From Palsa-504 sp963744575 (GTDB lineage Bacteria; Actinomycetota; Actinomycetes; Streptosporangiales; Streptosporangiaceae), in the NCBI GenBank assembly GCA_963744575.1, contig CAVUUF010000025.1, forward strand, positions 496,001-560,000: 64,000 nucleotides of DNA, in the 5' to 3' direction. The first letter of the stretch is position 1; every line of letters starts with the position of its first letter. Below the pieces are notes generated by a model that did not search any database, had not been told where the DNA came from, and saw nothing but the letters and a program-made list of their open reading frames with translations. This document shows positions 1-9,946 of this stretch, piece after piece. Both the position numbers and the translations under genes were made by a program.

Positions 1-410
1 CGAGGAGCACCCGCAGTTGGCCGTTGAGCACATACATCCACTCGTAGCCTTGATGAATCTGCAGCTCGTGCTGGCGTTCGCCGGGCGCGATGATGATCCT
101 GCACGCCGCCCGGACGGCGCGTCAGCGGCAGCATGGTCCGGCCGTTGCGGGTGATCGGTCCGGGCTGGATGCGGGGGTCGCTGGTGGACGGTTCGGTGAG
201 GAGCTCGTCGACCGGCATGTCGTGGGCGTGGGCCAGCCGCAGCAGCAGCTCCAGGGTGGGTTTACGGCCGCCGGACTCAAGTCTGGACAGGGTGCTCACC
301 GACACTCCGCTGGCCTGCGAGAGTTGCGCCAGGGTGGCCTGGCGTTGTTCGCGCACGGCCCGCAACCGCGGACCAACCGTGGCAAGTGTTTCCTCGATCT
401 CGTCGTCCAT
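1..410 (-). pseudogene. XRE-type HTH regulator with cupin domain, frameshifted and cut by window edge
   Basis: Reads leftward from ATG at 410 and runs off the window. The N-terminal 65 residues are a clear Cro/C1-type helix-turn-helix (LAQLSQASGVSVSTLSRLES). After LTRRPGGVQ (about position 104) the frame breaks. The cupin half (IIIAPGERQHELQ, then a GYEWMYVLNG motif) continues in another frame, so about 8 bases appear to be missing. Regulators of this HTH-cupin kind usually control a neighbour, and here it is divergent from the oxidoreductase/methyltransferase gene, with only 65 bases between them. It could be decayed or a sequencing indel. Confidence 0.75.
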
Positions 411-475
411 GAGTCTATTTGCCGGTTCGGCAACGCTATTCGTCAAATGAACCTCCGCGGATGCACGCTGCAGTT

Positions 476-2038
476 ATGGATCAGACCAATGACAGCTATG
501 ACGTCGTGGTGATCGGTGGCGGCGCGGCCGGGCTGGCCGGAGCGGTCGGGTTGCTGCGATCGCGCCGGTCGGTCTTGCTCGTCGATGGCGGCGACCCGCG
601 CAACGCGCCCGCCAGGCACGTGCACAACTTCCTGACCCAGGACGGCACGGCCCCCGACGTCCTTTACGCCGCGTGGCGCACGGAGGTGCAGGCCTACGGC
701 GGGCAGCTCCTCCGCGGCGACGTTGACACCCTCGACCGTGATGGTGCTCTGTTCCGGGTCCAGGTCCAGGGCCGGACGGTGACCGCACGCCGGGTCCTGG
801 TCGCGGCCGGGGCTCGCGACGAGCTCCCCGATATTGCCGGGCTGGCCGGGCGATGGGGCATCGACGTGCTGCACTGCCCGTACTGCCACGGCTGGGAAGT
901 CCGCGACCAGCACATCGGGGTCCTGGCCACCGGGCCGCTGGCCGTCCATCGGCGCTCATGTTCCGCCGGCTCAGCGCCCGAGTCACCCTGCTGCAGCATA
1001 CCGGGCCGCCACCGACGGCCGGGCAGCAGGAACAACTCGCAGCCGCGGGCATCCCCGTCGCCGCCGGCATCGTGGCCCAGGTCGATTCCGCCGCCGGCGG
1101 GCTGACCGGTATCCGGCTCGCAAACGGCAGCCGCGTCAAGCTGGACGCACTCGTCGTAGCGCCGGTCTGCCGGGCCCGTGCTGAGCTGCTGGCACCCTTC
1201 GGCGTGCGGCCCAGTGAGGTGCGCCTGGACGGTTACCTGCTGGGCACTGCGGTCGAGTCCGGCCCCACTGGCTCCACGACCGAGCCTGGCATCTGGGTCG
1301 CGGGCAACGTCACCGACATCCAGGCCCAGGTCATCAGCTCCGCCGCCGCCGGCCTCACCGCCGCGGCGGCGATCAACAACGACCTGATCACCGATGACAC
1401 GGAGCGGGCCGTCCAGACCTACCGGGACCGGCGCGCGATCCAACATTCATGGGATCAGCGCTACGCCGGCATGGAGCACATGTGGAGCGGGCAGCCCAAC
1501 GCCCCCCTCGTCAGCGAGACCCGTGGGCTTCGTCCAGGACGGGTCCTGGACGTCGGCTGCGGCGAGGGCGCCGACGCCGTCTCGGCTGGCAGCGCACGGC
1601 TGGGACGTCACCGCGCTGGACGTATCACGGGTGGCACTCGATCGCGCCGCTGATCAGGCCGAGCGCGCCGGAGTGCAGGTGCGCTGGCTGCACGCCGGAC
1701 TCCTCGAGGCGGCGCTGCCACCGGCGTCCTTCGACCTGGTATCCGCGCAGTACCCCGCGCTGCTGCGGACCGAAAAACACGAGGCCGAACGCGCCCTGCT
1801 CCAGGCGGTCGCGCCCGGCGGAGTACTCCTCGTCGTGCACCACCCCACGCCCAGCAAAGAGCAGGCCAACGCCCACGGCTTCAACCCCGACGATTACGTC
1901 AGCCCCGCCGATGTCGCCACCATGCTCGATGACAGATGGCTTATCGAGGTCGACGAGACCCGGCCCCGCAACGTGACCACCGGCGCCGGATCAGACCACA
2001 CCCAGGACATCGTCATGCGAGCGCGACGCTTGACCTGA
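476..2038 (+). pseudogene. bifunctional thioredoxin-reductase-like oxidoreductase / SAM methyltransferase, two frameshifts
   Basis: The N-terminal half is a thioredoxin-reductase-like FAD/NAD(P) oxidoreductase: dinucleotide fold VVVIGGGAAGLAGA near the start and a CPYCHGWE redox-type CxxC at about residue 136. The C-terminal half is a class I SAM methyltransferase (LDVGCGEGADAV). Such fusions are a recognised actinobacterial family. The reading frame breaks near 950 (one base missing in PLAVH(Q)ALMF) and near 1590 (one base extra in ADAVWLAAHG). All three segments otherwise read as good protein. ATG 476 is chosen because the dinucleotide fold follows directly; ATG 461 is an alternative. No clear ribosome binding site precedes either. 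Confidence 0.8.
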
Positions 2039-2223
2039 CGCGGCCACCGCCGGAGCCCGCGGTCGCCGCGATCATCCACGCCGAGCCATTCCCGGCACTG
2101 GACCCGACGCAGGCCAAAGGGCACCGATCGCAGTCGTCCCGTATACCGAACCACCTACGGGACCGGGCTGCCGCCTCCACCGGCACCGTGCGGATGTCCC
2201 GCTAGGGGTTCCGCTTTCTGTGG

Positions 2224-3258
2224 CTAGGCGGGGAAGGATCCGGGGTGCTGGACGGCGCGGGTGTGCAGCTCGTCGTCGATGTTAGACCCGCACACGATCA
2301 CGACCACGGGATCAGCCGTGACCTGCCGCAGTGCCGCCAGGCCGGCGCCCGCTGCCCCCTCGGCGCGGATCCCGGCGCGCGCGTAGGCGCCCACGGCGTG
2401 CGCGATCTCGCGCTCGGAAACCCGCAGCATGCGATCCGCCGCGCGCTGCAGGCCCGCCACTGCCAGGGGGATCGCCACCCGGACGGCGAGCCCGTCGGCG
2501 AACGTGGCGCAGCGGTCGCACGCCACGGCCCGACCGGCCGAATGGGACAGCGCCATCACCGGCGCGGCCCCGGCCACCACCCCGACACGTTCGATATCCG
2601 GCGCCAGCTCTCCGAGCGCCGAGCCGACGCCCACGAGCAGCGCCCCGTTACCGACCGGCACGATCACGGCGGCGGGCGGGCGCGGCAACTGCCCGAGGAT
2701 CTCCTCGCCGATCGCCCGGTAGCCGGCGAACTGGGCGGGCTCCGCGCCGTCCTCGAAGAACGGCATCTGATGTGAGAGGGCAAAGGCCCGGGCCGCGTCC
2801 TTGGCTTCGTCGACGTCTCGCCCGGCGAGCCGCACCTCGGCGCGGAGCTCCCGCATCCGGGCGAGCTTGGTCAGGCTCGTGCCCGCCGGCGCGTAGACCA
2901 CCGCCGCCATGTCCAGCCGCGCGGCTGCCCACGCGCTTGCCGCTCCGTGATTGCCAGTCGAAGCCGTGACCACCGCACGCGCGCCATGTTCCCGGTAGCT
3001 CCGCAGCGCCGGCAACGCGCCCCGCCACTTGAACGACCCCAGCTCATGCACGTCCTCCCGCTTGAGCCACAGCTCCCGACCCGGAGCCAGCCCCGGCGAA
3101 GCGAGCTCCAGCGGAGTAGGCAGGAACATGTCCACCACGGCATTCTCCACCAGCCTGCGAGCCGCCCGAACCGACGCCGATCTCCGTGCCGCACAGCAGC
3201 AGCCCACATACAAGCAGTCCCGGCGCCCCCGCAGGAGGCGCCGCATGCGCCCAGCCAA
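2224..3258 (-). CDS. PLP-dependent threonine/serine dehydratase-like enzyme
   Basis: Fold-type II PLP enzyme resembling threonine/serine ammonia-lyases. The PLP lysine sits in GSFKWRGAL, the substrate loop is TASTGNHGAA, and the phosphate-binding glycine loop is the atypical VPVGNGALLVG rather than GGGGL. The core from FLPTPLELA to the C-terminus is about 300 residues with no ACT domain, so it resembles a catabolic or single-domain enzyme. The start is uncertain: the first 30 residues are Arg/Cys-rich and unlike the family. GTG 3207 or ATG 3129 are alternatives, although 3129 would remove a helix normally present before the LPTPL segment. No operon partner. The exact substrate cannot be told. 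Confidence 0.8.
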   Translation of the reverse strand: MAGRMRRLLRGRRDCLYVGCCCAARRSASVRAARRLVENAVVDMFLPTPLELASPGLAPGRELWLKREDVHELGSFKWRGALPALRSYREHGARAVVTASTGNHGAASAWAAARLDMAAVVYAPAGTSLTKLARMRELRAEVRLAGRDVDEAKDAARAFALSHQMPFFEDGAEPAQFAGYRAIGEEILGQLPRPPAAVIVPVGNGALLVGVGSALGELAPDIERVGVVAGAAPVMALSHSAGRAVACDRCATFADGLAVRVAIPLAVAGLQRAADRMLRVSEREIAHAVGAYARAGIRAEGAAGAGLAALRQVTADPVVVIVCGSNIDDELHTRAVQHPGSFPA

Positions 3259-3335
3259 CCCGTAGGCCGATCCCTGACCGGTGTAAGGTCTGGGGAAGAT
3301 GAGGGGATGTCTCCCCAGCGCTGTAGCGGTATCGT

Positions 3336-3349
3336 TGGGACATGTCCCA
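3336..3349. promoter_or_regulatory. 14-bp palindrome over the antitoxin start codon
   Basis: TGGGACATGTCCCA is a perfect 14-bp palindrome that includes the ATG of the DUF433 gene. A second hairpin, GGGGATGTCTCCCC, lies about 20 bases upstream. The position suits autorepression by the antitoxin or the complex, as is common in toxin-antitoxin operons. That role is inferred. Confidence 0.45.
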
Positions 3350-3575
3350 GCTGGAGCGCATCACGTCCGACCCGGCGGTTTGCCATGGCCAGCCGACGGT
3401 CCGAGGTCTGCGTTATCCCGTCGAGACCCTGCTGGAGCTCTTGTCGGCGGGCATGACGATTGAGGAGGTGCTCGCCGACTACCCGGACCTCGAGCGTGAC
3501 GACATCCTCGCCGCGCTGGAGTTCGGTGCGCTCGCCGCTGGCCGTCATCGGGTGGTCCTGCTCGGCGCCGTGTGA
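3342..3575 (+). CDS. DUF433-family antitoxin
   Basis: A 77-residue protein with the DUF433 core: ITSDPAVCHGQPTVRGLRYPVETLLELL, then a second helical part EEVLADYPDLERDDILAAL. This small winged-HTH-like family is typically the antitoxin partner of a PIN-like DUF5615 toxin. Its 3' end overlaps the next gene by 4 bases (GTGA), as expected for a coupled toxin-antitoxin pair. ATG 3342 lies inside a perfect palindrome, suggesting self-repression. Confidence 0.85.
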   Translation: MSQLERITSDPAVCHGQPTVRGLRYPVETLLELLSAGMTIEEVLADYPDLERDDILAALEFGALAAGRHRVVLLGAV

Positions 3576-3949
3576 AGTTCCTCGTCGACGCTCAGCTGCC
3601 CGCTCGGCTCGCGCGGTTCCTGAGCAGTGCCGGGCACGATGTGCTGCACACCACGGAGCTCCCGGGCGGTAACCGGACAACCGACGGGCGGATCGCCGAG
3701 CTAGCCGACGACGAGGAGCGGGTCGTTGTCACCAAGGACCGGGACTTCCGAGACAGCCACCTGCTGTCGTGGTCCCCGCAGCGACTCCTGGTGGTCGCCA
3801 CCGGCAACATCACTAACACTGCGCTGTTGTCGCTGTTCGAGGCGCATCTCGACGCGATCCTCACCGCGTTTGAAGAGGCCGACTTCGTCGAGCTCACCCC
3901 CGGCTCTTTGGTCGTGCACCGGCGGCGCGAAGACGGCCCTACTCGCTGA
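3572..3949 (+). CDS. DUF5615 PIN-like toxin
   Basis: A 125-residue PIN-like protein starting at GTG 3572, inside the stop region of the DUF433 antitoxin. The N-terminus MKFLVDAQLPARLARFL carries the first acidic residue (Asp6). Further acidic positions are in TTDGRIAELADDEERVVVTKDRDF, which resembles the PIN active-site motif. The family is predicted to contain RNases that form toxin-antitoxin pairs with DUF433 proteins. It is full length and appears intact. Confidence 0.85.
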   Translation: MKFLVDAQLPARLARFLSSAGHDVLHTTELPGGNRTTDGRIAELADDEERVVVTKDRDFRDSHLLSWSPQRLLVVATGNITNTALLSLFEAHLDAILTAFEEADFVELTPGSLVVHRRREDGPTR

Positions 3950-4219
3950 TCTCTGGCCGCGACCTGAATCTGAGCATGACCCCGGTGGCGCCGCTGGACC
4001 GCATACGAGGTCAAACAGCGCCCGCGCTCGACGCCCGCTTGGCCGTCCCGTAAGCGGATCCGCTTGTGACACGGAACTGCCTCGGCCGCTGGCGCCTGAC
4101 AGGCGGGTTTCGGTGCCCGCAAGCGGTTCGGCGGCCGGGACGGTCGTTCTGCCGGTCGCTCCGGGTGCCGTAGGCGTAGCCTCCGATGAGTTCTCGACCT
4201 GGGAGACGTCAAAACTGTC

Positions 4220-5092
4220 ATGACGACGACGCACCTACTTGAAACCGCCGAGGTCGACATCGCCTACGACCTGCACGGCCCGCTGCCCATCGCCGACGGA
4301 CGCGCACCGCTGTTCATGATCGGCCAGCCCATGGACGCCAGCGGCTTCAATACGTTGGCGTCGCACCTCCCCGACCGCACCGTGATCACCTACGACCCGC
4401 GCGGCCTCGGGCGCAGCACCCGCAAGGACGGTCGGGTCGACAATGCGCCCACGGTCCAGGCGGACGACGTGTACGCCGTTATCGAGGCGCTCAACGTTGG
4501 GCCGGTCGAGATATTCGCGAGCAGTGGCGGCGCGGTGACCGCGCTCGCGCTCGTAGCGGCATACCCCAACGACGTGACCACCCTGGTGGCACATGAGCCG
4601 CCCCTCATCCCGGTGCTCCCCGACGCCGCAGCCGCCGAGCGCGCCCGCGCCGGCGTTCGGGACGCGTACGAGGCCAAGGGGTCGGGTGCCGGCATGGCAG
4701 CCTTCATCGCAATGACATCGTGGCGAGGCGAGTTCACCGACGACTACTTCGCCCAGCCCGCGCCAGATCCCGCACAGTTCGGGATGTCGACCGAGGACAA
4801 CGGCTCCCGCGGCGACCCGCTGCTCTCCGCCCGGTCCTGGGCGATCAGCAGCTATCGCCCCGACGTCGACGCGCTCGCCGCGGCACCGACGCGCATCGTG
4901 ATTGCCGTAGGCGAGGAGTCCGTGGGCACCTTCACCGGCCGCACGTCGGCGGCCACCGCCGAGCTGCTCGGTCAGCAGGCGACCGTGTTCCCGAGCCACC
5001 ACGGCGGCTTCCTCGGCGGCGAATCCGGATACGCCGGCCAGCCCGAGGCCTTCGCGCGCAAACTGCGCGACGTCCTCGACAACGACAACTGA
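4220..5092 (+). CDS. alpha/beta hydrolase
   Basis: A 290-residue alpha/beta-hydrolase. The oxyanion region is FMIGQPMDASGF, the YDPRGLGRS turn follows, the nucleophile elbow is FASSGGAVTAL (Ser in the x-S-S-G-G position) and the probable catalytic His is in PSHHGGFLGG near the C-terminus. It is a cytoplasmic enzyme with no signal peptide. It stands alone: 270 bases upstream and about 220 downstream hold no recognisable gene. The substrate is unknown. Ordinary in composition and intact. Confidence 0.85.
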   Translation: MTTTHLLETAEVDIAYDLHGPLPIADGRAPLFMIGQPMDASGFNTLASHLPDRTVITYDPRGLGRSTRKDGRVDNAPTVQADDVYAVIEALNVGPVEIFASSGGAVTALALVAAYPNDVTTLVAHEPPLIPVLPDAAAAERARAGVRDAYEAKGSGAGMAAFIAMTSWRGEFTDDYFAQPAPDPAQFGMSTEDNGSRGDPLLSARSWAISSYRPDVDALAAAPTRIVIAVGEESVGTFTGRTSAATAELLGQQATVFPSHHGGFLGGESGYAGQPEAFARKLRDVLDNDN

Positions 5093-5313
5093 CGCCGCGC
5101 ACTTCGCGCGCCAGATGCGGGAAGCGACGATCAGCCCACCCCGCCTGCAAGGCCGAGGTAGGCCGTCGGTGCGACCAGACAGCACACATCACGATCACTG
5201 CGTCCTGGGCCGAAAGCTCCTGACCTCGAAACGGAGTCCCAGGCGCCGTCGAACAAGTCGCTCAAGCGAGCAACGTCTGGCTGGTAGACCACGTGCGCCC
5301 GGATGAGGATCGG

Positions 5314-5592
5314 TTACTGGGGCAGCTCGCCGTCGTCCGTGTCATGGGTTCGAGCGCCGGGCAACTGCACATCCAGCGGCTGACGGTAGGCGACGTACCC
5401 TCGCATAAATTGTGGCCACGGCGGGACGGCGACGTCCGGCTCGATGTGTTCGGGCAGGGTCGCCCAGAGATCAGGATGATGCCGGCACAGCTCGTGTCCA
5501 GCGCTGTCGCGATGGCGACGTATCGCGGCGCGCAGCTTGACCACTTCGGCGGCCAGTTGCTCTCGGGTCATTCGGTCGAGGTCCTCATCCAC
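5314..5592 (-). CDS. conserved small hypothetical protein, actinobacterial
   Basis: A short protein of about 92 residues with the pattern MTREQLAAEVVKLRAAIRRH, then DSAGHELCRHHPDLWATLPE and PPWPQFMRGYVAYRQPLD. I recall similar proteins (Leu/Arg helix, then a Cys/His HELCxHHPxLW motif) in Streptomyces-type genomes, often near mobile DNA; no function is known. GTG 5592 is chosen because a GGGGGAG sequence lies about 12 bases upstream. ATG 5571 is an alternative. An open frame continues further upstream, but its residues look non-coding. Confidence 0.6.
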   Translation of the reverse strand: MDEDLDRMTREQLAAEVVKLRAAIRRHRDSAGHELCRHHPDLWATLPEHIEPDVAVPPWPQFMRGYVAYRQPLDVQLPGARTHDTDDGELPQ

Positions 5593-5818
5593 GGGATCAG
5601 TCTGCTCCCCCGGACCGCGCCGCAACGTATGAGGATTCCCGAGCGGGACCAGGGATGACCGGGTGGTGGCGTGGTCGCGCGCTGGTGGCACCGTGCAGGG
5701 CGGCAATGTTCGCAAACACTGTCTTGATGGGAGCACCACATGGCTCGCCAGGGCGTCATTGGCCCGTGCAGGCCGGTACAGATCTAGGTCGCCGCCGCGA
5801 TGGCATGTTCTTCAGCGG

Positions 5819-5968
5819 CTATCGCTTGCCGGGGGAGCGGCCGGGCCGGATCTGGTTGAGTTCAGCCAGCTCCACGGTGCGGTCGCAGGCGGATAGCGCG
5901 GCGGTGTCGTGGGTCACCATGACCAGTGCGCAGCCGTGTCGGTGCGCCTGTGCGGCCAGCAAGGTCAA
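5819..5968 (-). pseudogene. C-terminal stub of an ABC-transporter ATPase
   Basis: Only about 48 residues remain: LLAAQAHRHGCALVMVTHDT followed by AALSACDRTVELAEL. This is the end of an ABC ATPase, with the H-loop His in VTHD. Walker A, the signature motif and everything upstream are missing. The coding sense is lost exactly where the plus-strand integrase fragment begins (about 5961), so this is a recombination junction. Apparently non-functional. Confidence 0.65.
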
Positions 5969-6113
5969 CATCAAGGGCGAACGTGTCGCCCTCGATCCAG
6001 CCGGGCGGCTCGCCCAGGCCCAGTGGGCCAAGACCCGGTACGGCATGGCCACCCAGACGCTGTCCAACGGCTACTGCGGCCTGCCCGTGCAGAAAAGCTG
6101 CCCGCATGCCAAT
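5961..6113 (+). pseudogene. integrase, left half of an interrupted gene (near C-terminus)
   Basis: Frame KVNIKGERVALDPAG, then RYGMATQTLSNGYCGLPVQ and KSCPHAN. This is the cysteine-containing region after the catalytic domain in long tyrosine integrases of the Tn554 TnpB type. It stops at AAT 6113. The matching continuation (ACLTCPVFITGPEFLPEL) starts in frame at GCG 9947. The intervening 3.8 kb is an inserted element. The catalytic domain itself is absent, replaced upstream by the ABC ATPase stub. Confidence 0.8.
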
Positions 6114-6114
6114 C

Positions 6115-6122
6115 CTGAACTA
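6115..6122 (+). repeat. left inverted repeat of nested element
   Basis: CTGAACTA, one base inside the left boundary. A looser TTTGG match follows about 12 bases further in, on both ends. Confidence 0.5.
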
Positions 6123-6181
6123 ACTTCAGTGTTTGGGCATGTCACGCGGCTTCCCTGCGGTGGGGTCGCTAGGTTGCCGCC

Positions 6182-7423
6182 ATGACTGAATCGGGAGAGC
6201 GCGGCCGGAGCCTGTCGGGACTGGTGGTCTCCAGGGCCGGGCGGCTGGAGTGCACCGGGGACGAGCGCGAGCCCTACCGGTTGATCGGCGCCGGCGGGCA
6301 GGTCGCAGAACCGGTGATGGTGTTCCTGCGAGACCTGCGGGCGGCCGGGAAGTCGGTGGAGACGCTGCGCTCGTATGCCATGGACTTGCTGCGGTGGTGG
6401 CGGTTCCTGGACGCGGTGGGCGTGGCCTGGGACCGGGCGTCCCGGGCCGAGGCCCGGGACTTCAGCTGCTGGATTCAGCTGACCGCCAAGCAGCGGCTGC
6501 AGACCTCCAGGCCGAAGGCGGTGCGCTGGTCGAGCCGGGCAGCCGGGGCGCCGAATCCGGTGACCGGCAGCGGCGGCCGGAGACGGGTACGCGCCGGCAC
6601 GTGGCCCACAGCGAGACGGTGCTGCGTCGCTTTTACGACTTCCACCGGGATGCGGGCACGGGCCCGGTCCTGAACCCGTTTCCGCTGGAATTTCCCGCCG
6701 GTCCCGGCGCGCCCGTGCGCACCACAACCGATGGATGAGTGGGAGCACGAGCGGGTGGGGAGTTACCGGCCGATGGTGCCGCGGCGGGTTCCCCGGGCGA
6801 TTCCTGATGACTGGTTCAACAAGCTGTTCGCGGCGTTGCCGCGGACCGGGACCGGGCGCTGGTGGCGTTCTGGATCTCCACCGGGGCCCGGGCCTCGGAG
6901 CTGCTGGGGATGCTCCAGTGCGACGTCTATCCCGGCCAGCAGTTGATCAGCGTGGTGCGCAAGGGTTCCGGGCCCGGCAGCAGCTCCGGCCTCAGCCGAT
7001 GCGTTCGTGTGGCAGCGGCTGTATCAGCAGGAACTGCTGAGGCTAGGGATTCCCCGCGGGAGGACCCAGCCGGCCTGGTGGACGCTGCGCCGCCCGCACG
7101 GCCGCTGACCTACCACGCCGCCCACCGCATGTTCGAGCGGGTCAACGCCGCGCTGGGCGCCGACTGGACGCTGCATGACCTGCGGCACAGCGCGGCGGCG
7201 CGGATGGCGCGCGATCCGCAGCTGAGCCTGGCCGACGTGCAATGGGTCATGGGGCATGCGCACCTGACCACCACTGAGCTGTACTTGACGCCCGGCAATG
7301 ACGAGGTCATCGCTGGCGTTCTCGCCCACACGCCCGCCAGTCCCGGCAGCGTGACGTGCCGCGCCCCCGGCACCCGGCTATGACCCGCAGTCGCTGGCGG
7401 TGCTGTTCGGGAGATCGTCGTGA
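6182..7423 (+). pseudogene. tyrosine recombinase, TnpA-like, several frameshifts
   Basis: A phage-integrase-family recombinase of about 410 codons read in pieces. The SAM-like N-terminal domain is VMVFLRDLRAAGKSVETLRSY, followed by the catalytic Arg in STGARASELLG, HDLRH, then GHAHLTTTELY with the tyrosine. Frame breaks lie near 6560, 6725, 6850, 6985, 7105 and 7360. The last frame ends in YDPQSLAVLFGRSS with TGA 7421-7423, overlapping the GTG start (7420) of the next recombinase by 4 bases. That is the normal coupling of paired Tn554-type integrases. Clearly inactive as read. Confidence 0.8.
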
Positions 7424-9903
7424 CTGCCGTCGTCAAGCACATGGCGCGCACGCCGACCGCGGCCGCGAGCAAGGCGCGGACTCCGGTTCAGGCCCGCAAC
7501 AGCCAGCTGCGAGAGCGGTTCCCGGCTCGTCCCGCTCAGGCGTGGTGGCCGGACACCGGGCAGACGGCGGAGAAGACGCTGCGGCGGCTGACCTGTCCGC
7601 CGTTTGCCTGCGACCGCAAGGCGACACGTGCGGGACGACGGCGCGGGGTGACCAAGCTGCTGCGCTGGCTGGCCTCGTTTCCCGGGGACACCTGGCAGCA
7701 GCAGTGGCTGGCCTCCGGCGCCGAGGACCATGCAGGTGCGTCCTGGGCGCAGCTTCCGCTGGGCTGGCTGCGCGAGCATGGCCTGGCGGCCTCTTATGAC
7801 CCGGAGGAGCTGTCAGCGGGGCTGCTCATGCTGATCTGCGGGGATGTGATCCGGCCCGGGCTTGCGTGGATGCTGACCCGCACCCACCGGTACCTGGCTT
7901 CGGTGATGGCGGCTGCCCGGGACCCGGACGGGTTCACCCGGCTGCGCCAGCTGGCCACGCCGGCCCGGCGCGTCCCGCAAGGACGCGGCGATCGCCGCCA
8001 CCAGGATCGCGACCATTCTGGCGTGCAAAGGCGGCATGATCAGGGACATCACTGTCGGCGACTGCGTGGAACTGGCCGACACGCAGCGCCAGGTCCATGC
8101 CCGCGGCGGCCAGAAGAAGATCGACTTCTACCTGCGGCTGCGCGCCCTGGGCATCTTCCCCGCCGACGCCCCGGCCACCATCCGGGCATTCGGGCTCGCC
8201 CAGGGCCAGCTGAGCATCGAGGAACTGGTGGACCGCTACCGGCTGCGGTGCCGGCCAGTCCGCGACCTGCTCATCGACTATCTGCGGGAACGGCAGCCCG
8301 CGCTTGACTACGCCAGCCTGGAAGCGATCTCCGCGTCGCTGGCCGGCCTGTTCTGGGCCAAGGTCGAGGCCCTGTCACCGGGCATCAGCTCGCTGCGCCT
8401 GCCGCCGGAGGTGGCCCGAACCTGGAAACACGACCTGCAGACGAAAAAACGCACCATCACCAGCAGCGACGGCCAGCAGACCGTAATCGCCAGCCCTCGC
8501 CTGAACGTCAAAGACGAGCTGCTGCGGGTGCGCGCCTTCTACCTCGACATCGCCCAGTGGGCCACCGAGGACCCGCCCGCTGGGCGCTGTGGGCGGTGCC
8601 CTGCCCGGTCAGCGACGCCGAGATCGGCCGCGCCAAGGACCGCAAGCACCGCAAGGCCCGGATGGACCAGCGGACCCGCGAACGGCTGCCCGTCCTTCCC
8701 GTGCTCGTGCGCACCGCCGCCGACCGGAACGACGCGGCCAGACGGCGGCTGCAGGCGGCACGCGAGACCGAGCCCGGCACCCTGATCCCGGATACCAACG
8801 CCACGCTGCGCAGGGCCGTGACCCCCAAGGCCACCGGGCGGCACATCTGGGCCGAAGACACCGTCACCGGCAAGCGCCGCAACCTCAGCTATGAGGAAGA
8901 GGAAGCGTTCTGGGCCTTCGCCGCCATAGAGGTCCTGCGCCTGACCGGCATCCGCTGCGAGGAACTGCTGGAGCTGACCCACCACAGCATCACCGAATAC
9001 CGGCTGCCCTCCACCGGCGAGCTCGTGCCGCTACTGCAGATCGCCCCGTCCAAGACCGACACCGAAAGACTCCTGCTGGTCAGCCCGGAGCTGGCCGATG
9101 TCCTCAGCGCCATCATCTGCCGCCTGCGGGCCCCCAGCGGCGCGATCCCGCTCGTGGCCTCTTACGACGTCCGGGAGCGAGTCTGGAACCCGCCGATGCC
9201 GCTGATGTTCCAGCGCAGCATCGGCAGCGAGAACCGGGCGTTCACTCCCACCGCCATCCGCAACCTGCTCATCAATGCGCTCGCCGCGACTGGCCTGGCA
9301 GACGCCAACGGCAATACCCTCATCTTCTCGCCCCATGATTTCCGCAGGATATTTGTCACCGATGCCATTATGAGCGGCCTGCCGCCGCACATCGCACAAG
9401 TCATCTGCGGCCACAAGAACATTGACACGACCATCGGCTACAAGGCAGTCTACCCAGCTGAGACGATCGAGGCCCACCGGGCGTTCATCGCCCGCCGCCG
9501 CGCCACCCGGCCCAGCGAAGAATACCGGACCCCGACCGATGAAGAATGGGACGCATTCCTCGCTCACTTCGAGAAACGCAAAGTATCCGTCGGGACATGC
9601 GCACGCGCTTTCGGCACGCCGTGCATTCATGAGCACGCTTGTGTCAGGTGCTCGCTCCTGCGGCCGGACCCAGCGCAACGCGCCCGCCTGGAGGAGATCC
9701 GCCGCAACCTCCACGACCGCATCGCCGAAGCCGAACGCGAAGGCTGGCTCGGAGAAGTCGAGGGACTGAAGGTCAGCCTGGCCGGCACCGACGAGAAGCT
9801 CGCGCAGATCGACGCCATGCTCCGGCGCCGAGCCAGCACCGTCCAGCTCGGGATGCCCGCCTTCCCCGGCATCATCGCTCGCACCACCACGCCGACGCAG
9901 TAA
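7420..9903 (+). pseudogene. long tyrosine recombinase, TnpB-like, two frameshifts
   Basis: About 827 codons, like the large second integrase of Tn554-type elements. It starts at GTG 7420, coupled to the preceding recombinase. Breaks occur near 7975 and 8578. The last 448 residues are one open frame containing RLTGIRCEELLELT (catalytic Arg), HDFRRIFVTD, and GHKNIDTTIGYKAVYP (His and Tyr nucleophile). After them comes a Cys-rich tail (GTPCIHEHACVRC) and a coiled C-terminal helix. The catalytic residues are preserved, so repair of two indels would restore a full protein. Confidence 0.8.
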
Positions 9904-9935
9904 CGGCAAAACCGGACATTACCCTCCAAATGTTC

Positions 9936-9943
9936 TAGTTCAG
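9936..9943 (-). repeat. right inverted repeat of nested element
   Basis: TAGTTCAG, the complement of the left-end CTGAACTA, three bases inside the right boundary. Confidence 0.5.
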
Positions 9944-9946
9944 AAA

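Larger units (their letters stand above)
6114..9946 (+). mobile_element. nested Tn554-type two-integrase element inserted in an integrase gene
   Basis: The element is delimited by the split host integrase: HAN ends at 6113 and ACLTCP resumes at 9947. It carries two translationally coupled tyrosine recombinase genes (TnpA-like and TnpB-like) and little else. Its ends carry an 8-bp inverted repeat (CTGAACTA at 6115 and its complement at 9936). The boundaries could shift by a few bases because integrase-type elements use a short core rather than a fixed target duplication; I see no target-site duplication. Both recombinases are frameshifted, so it is probably dead. Confidence 0.75.
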
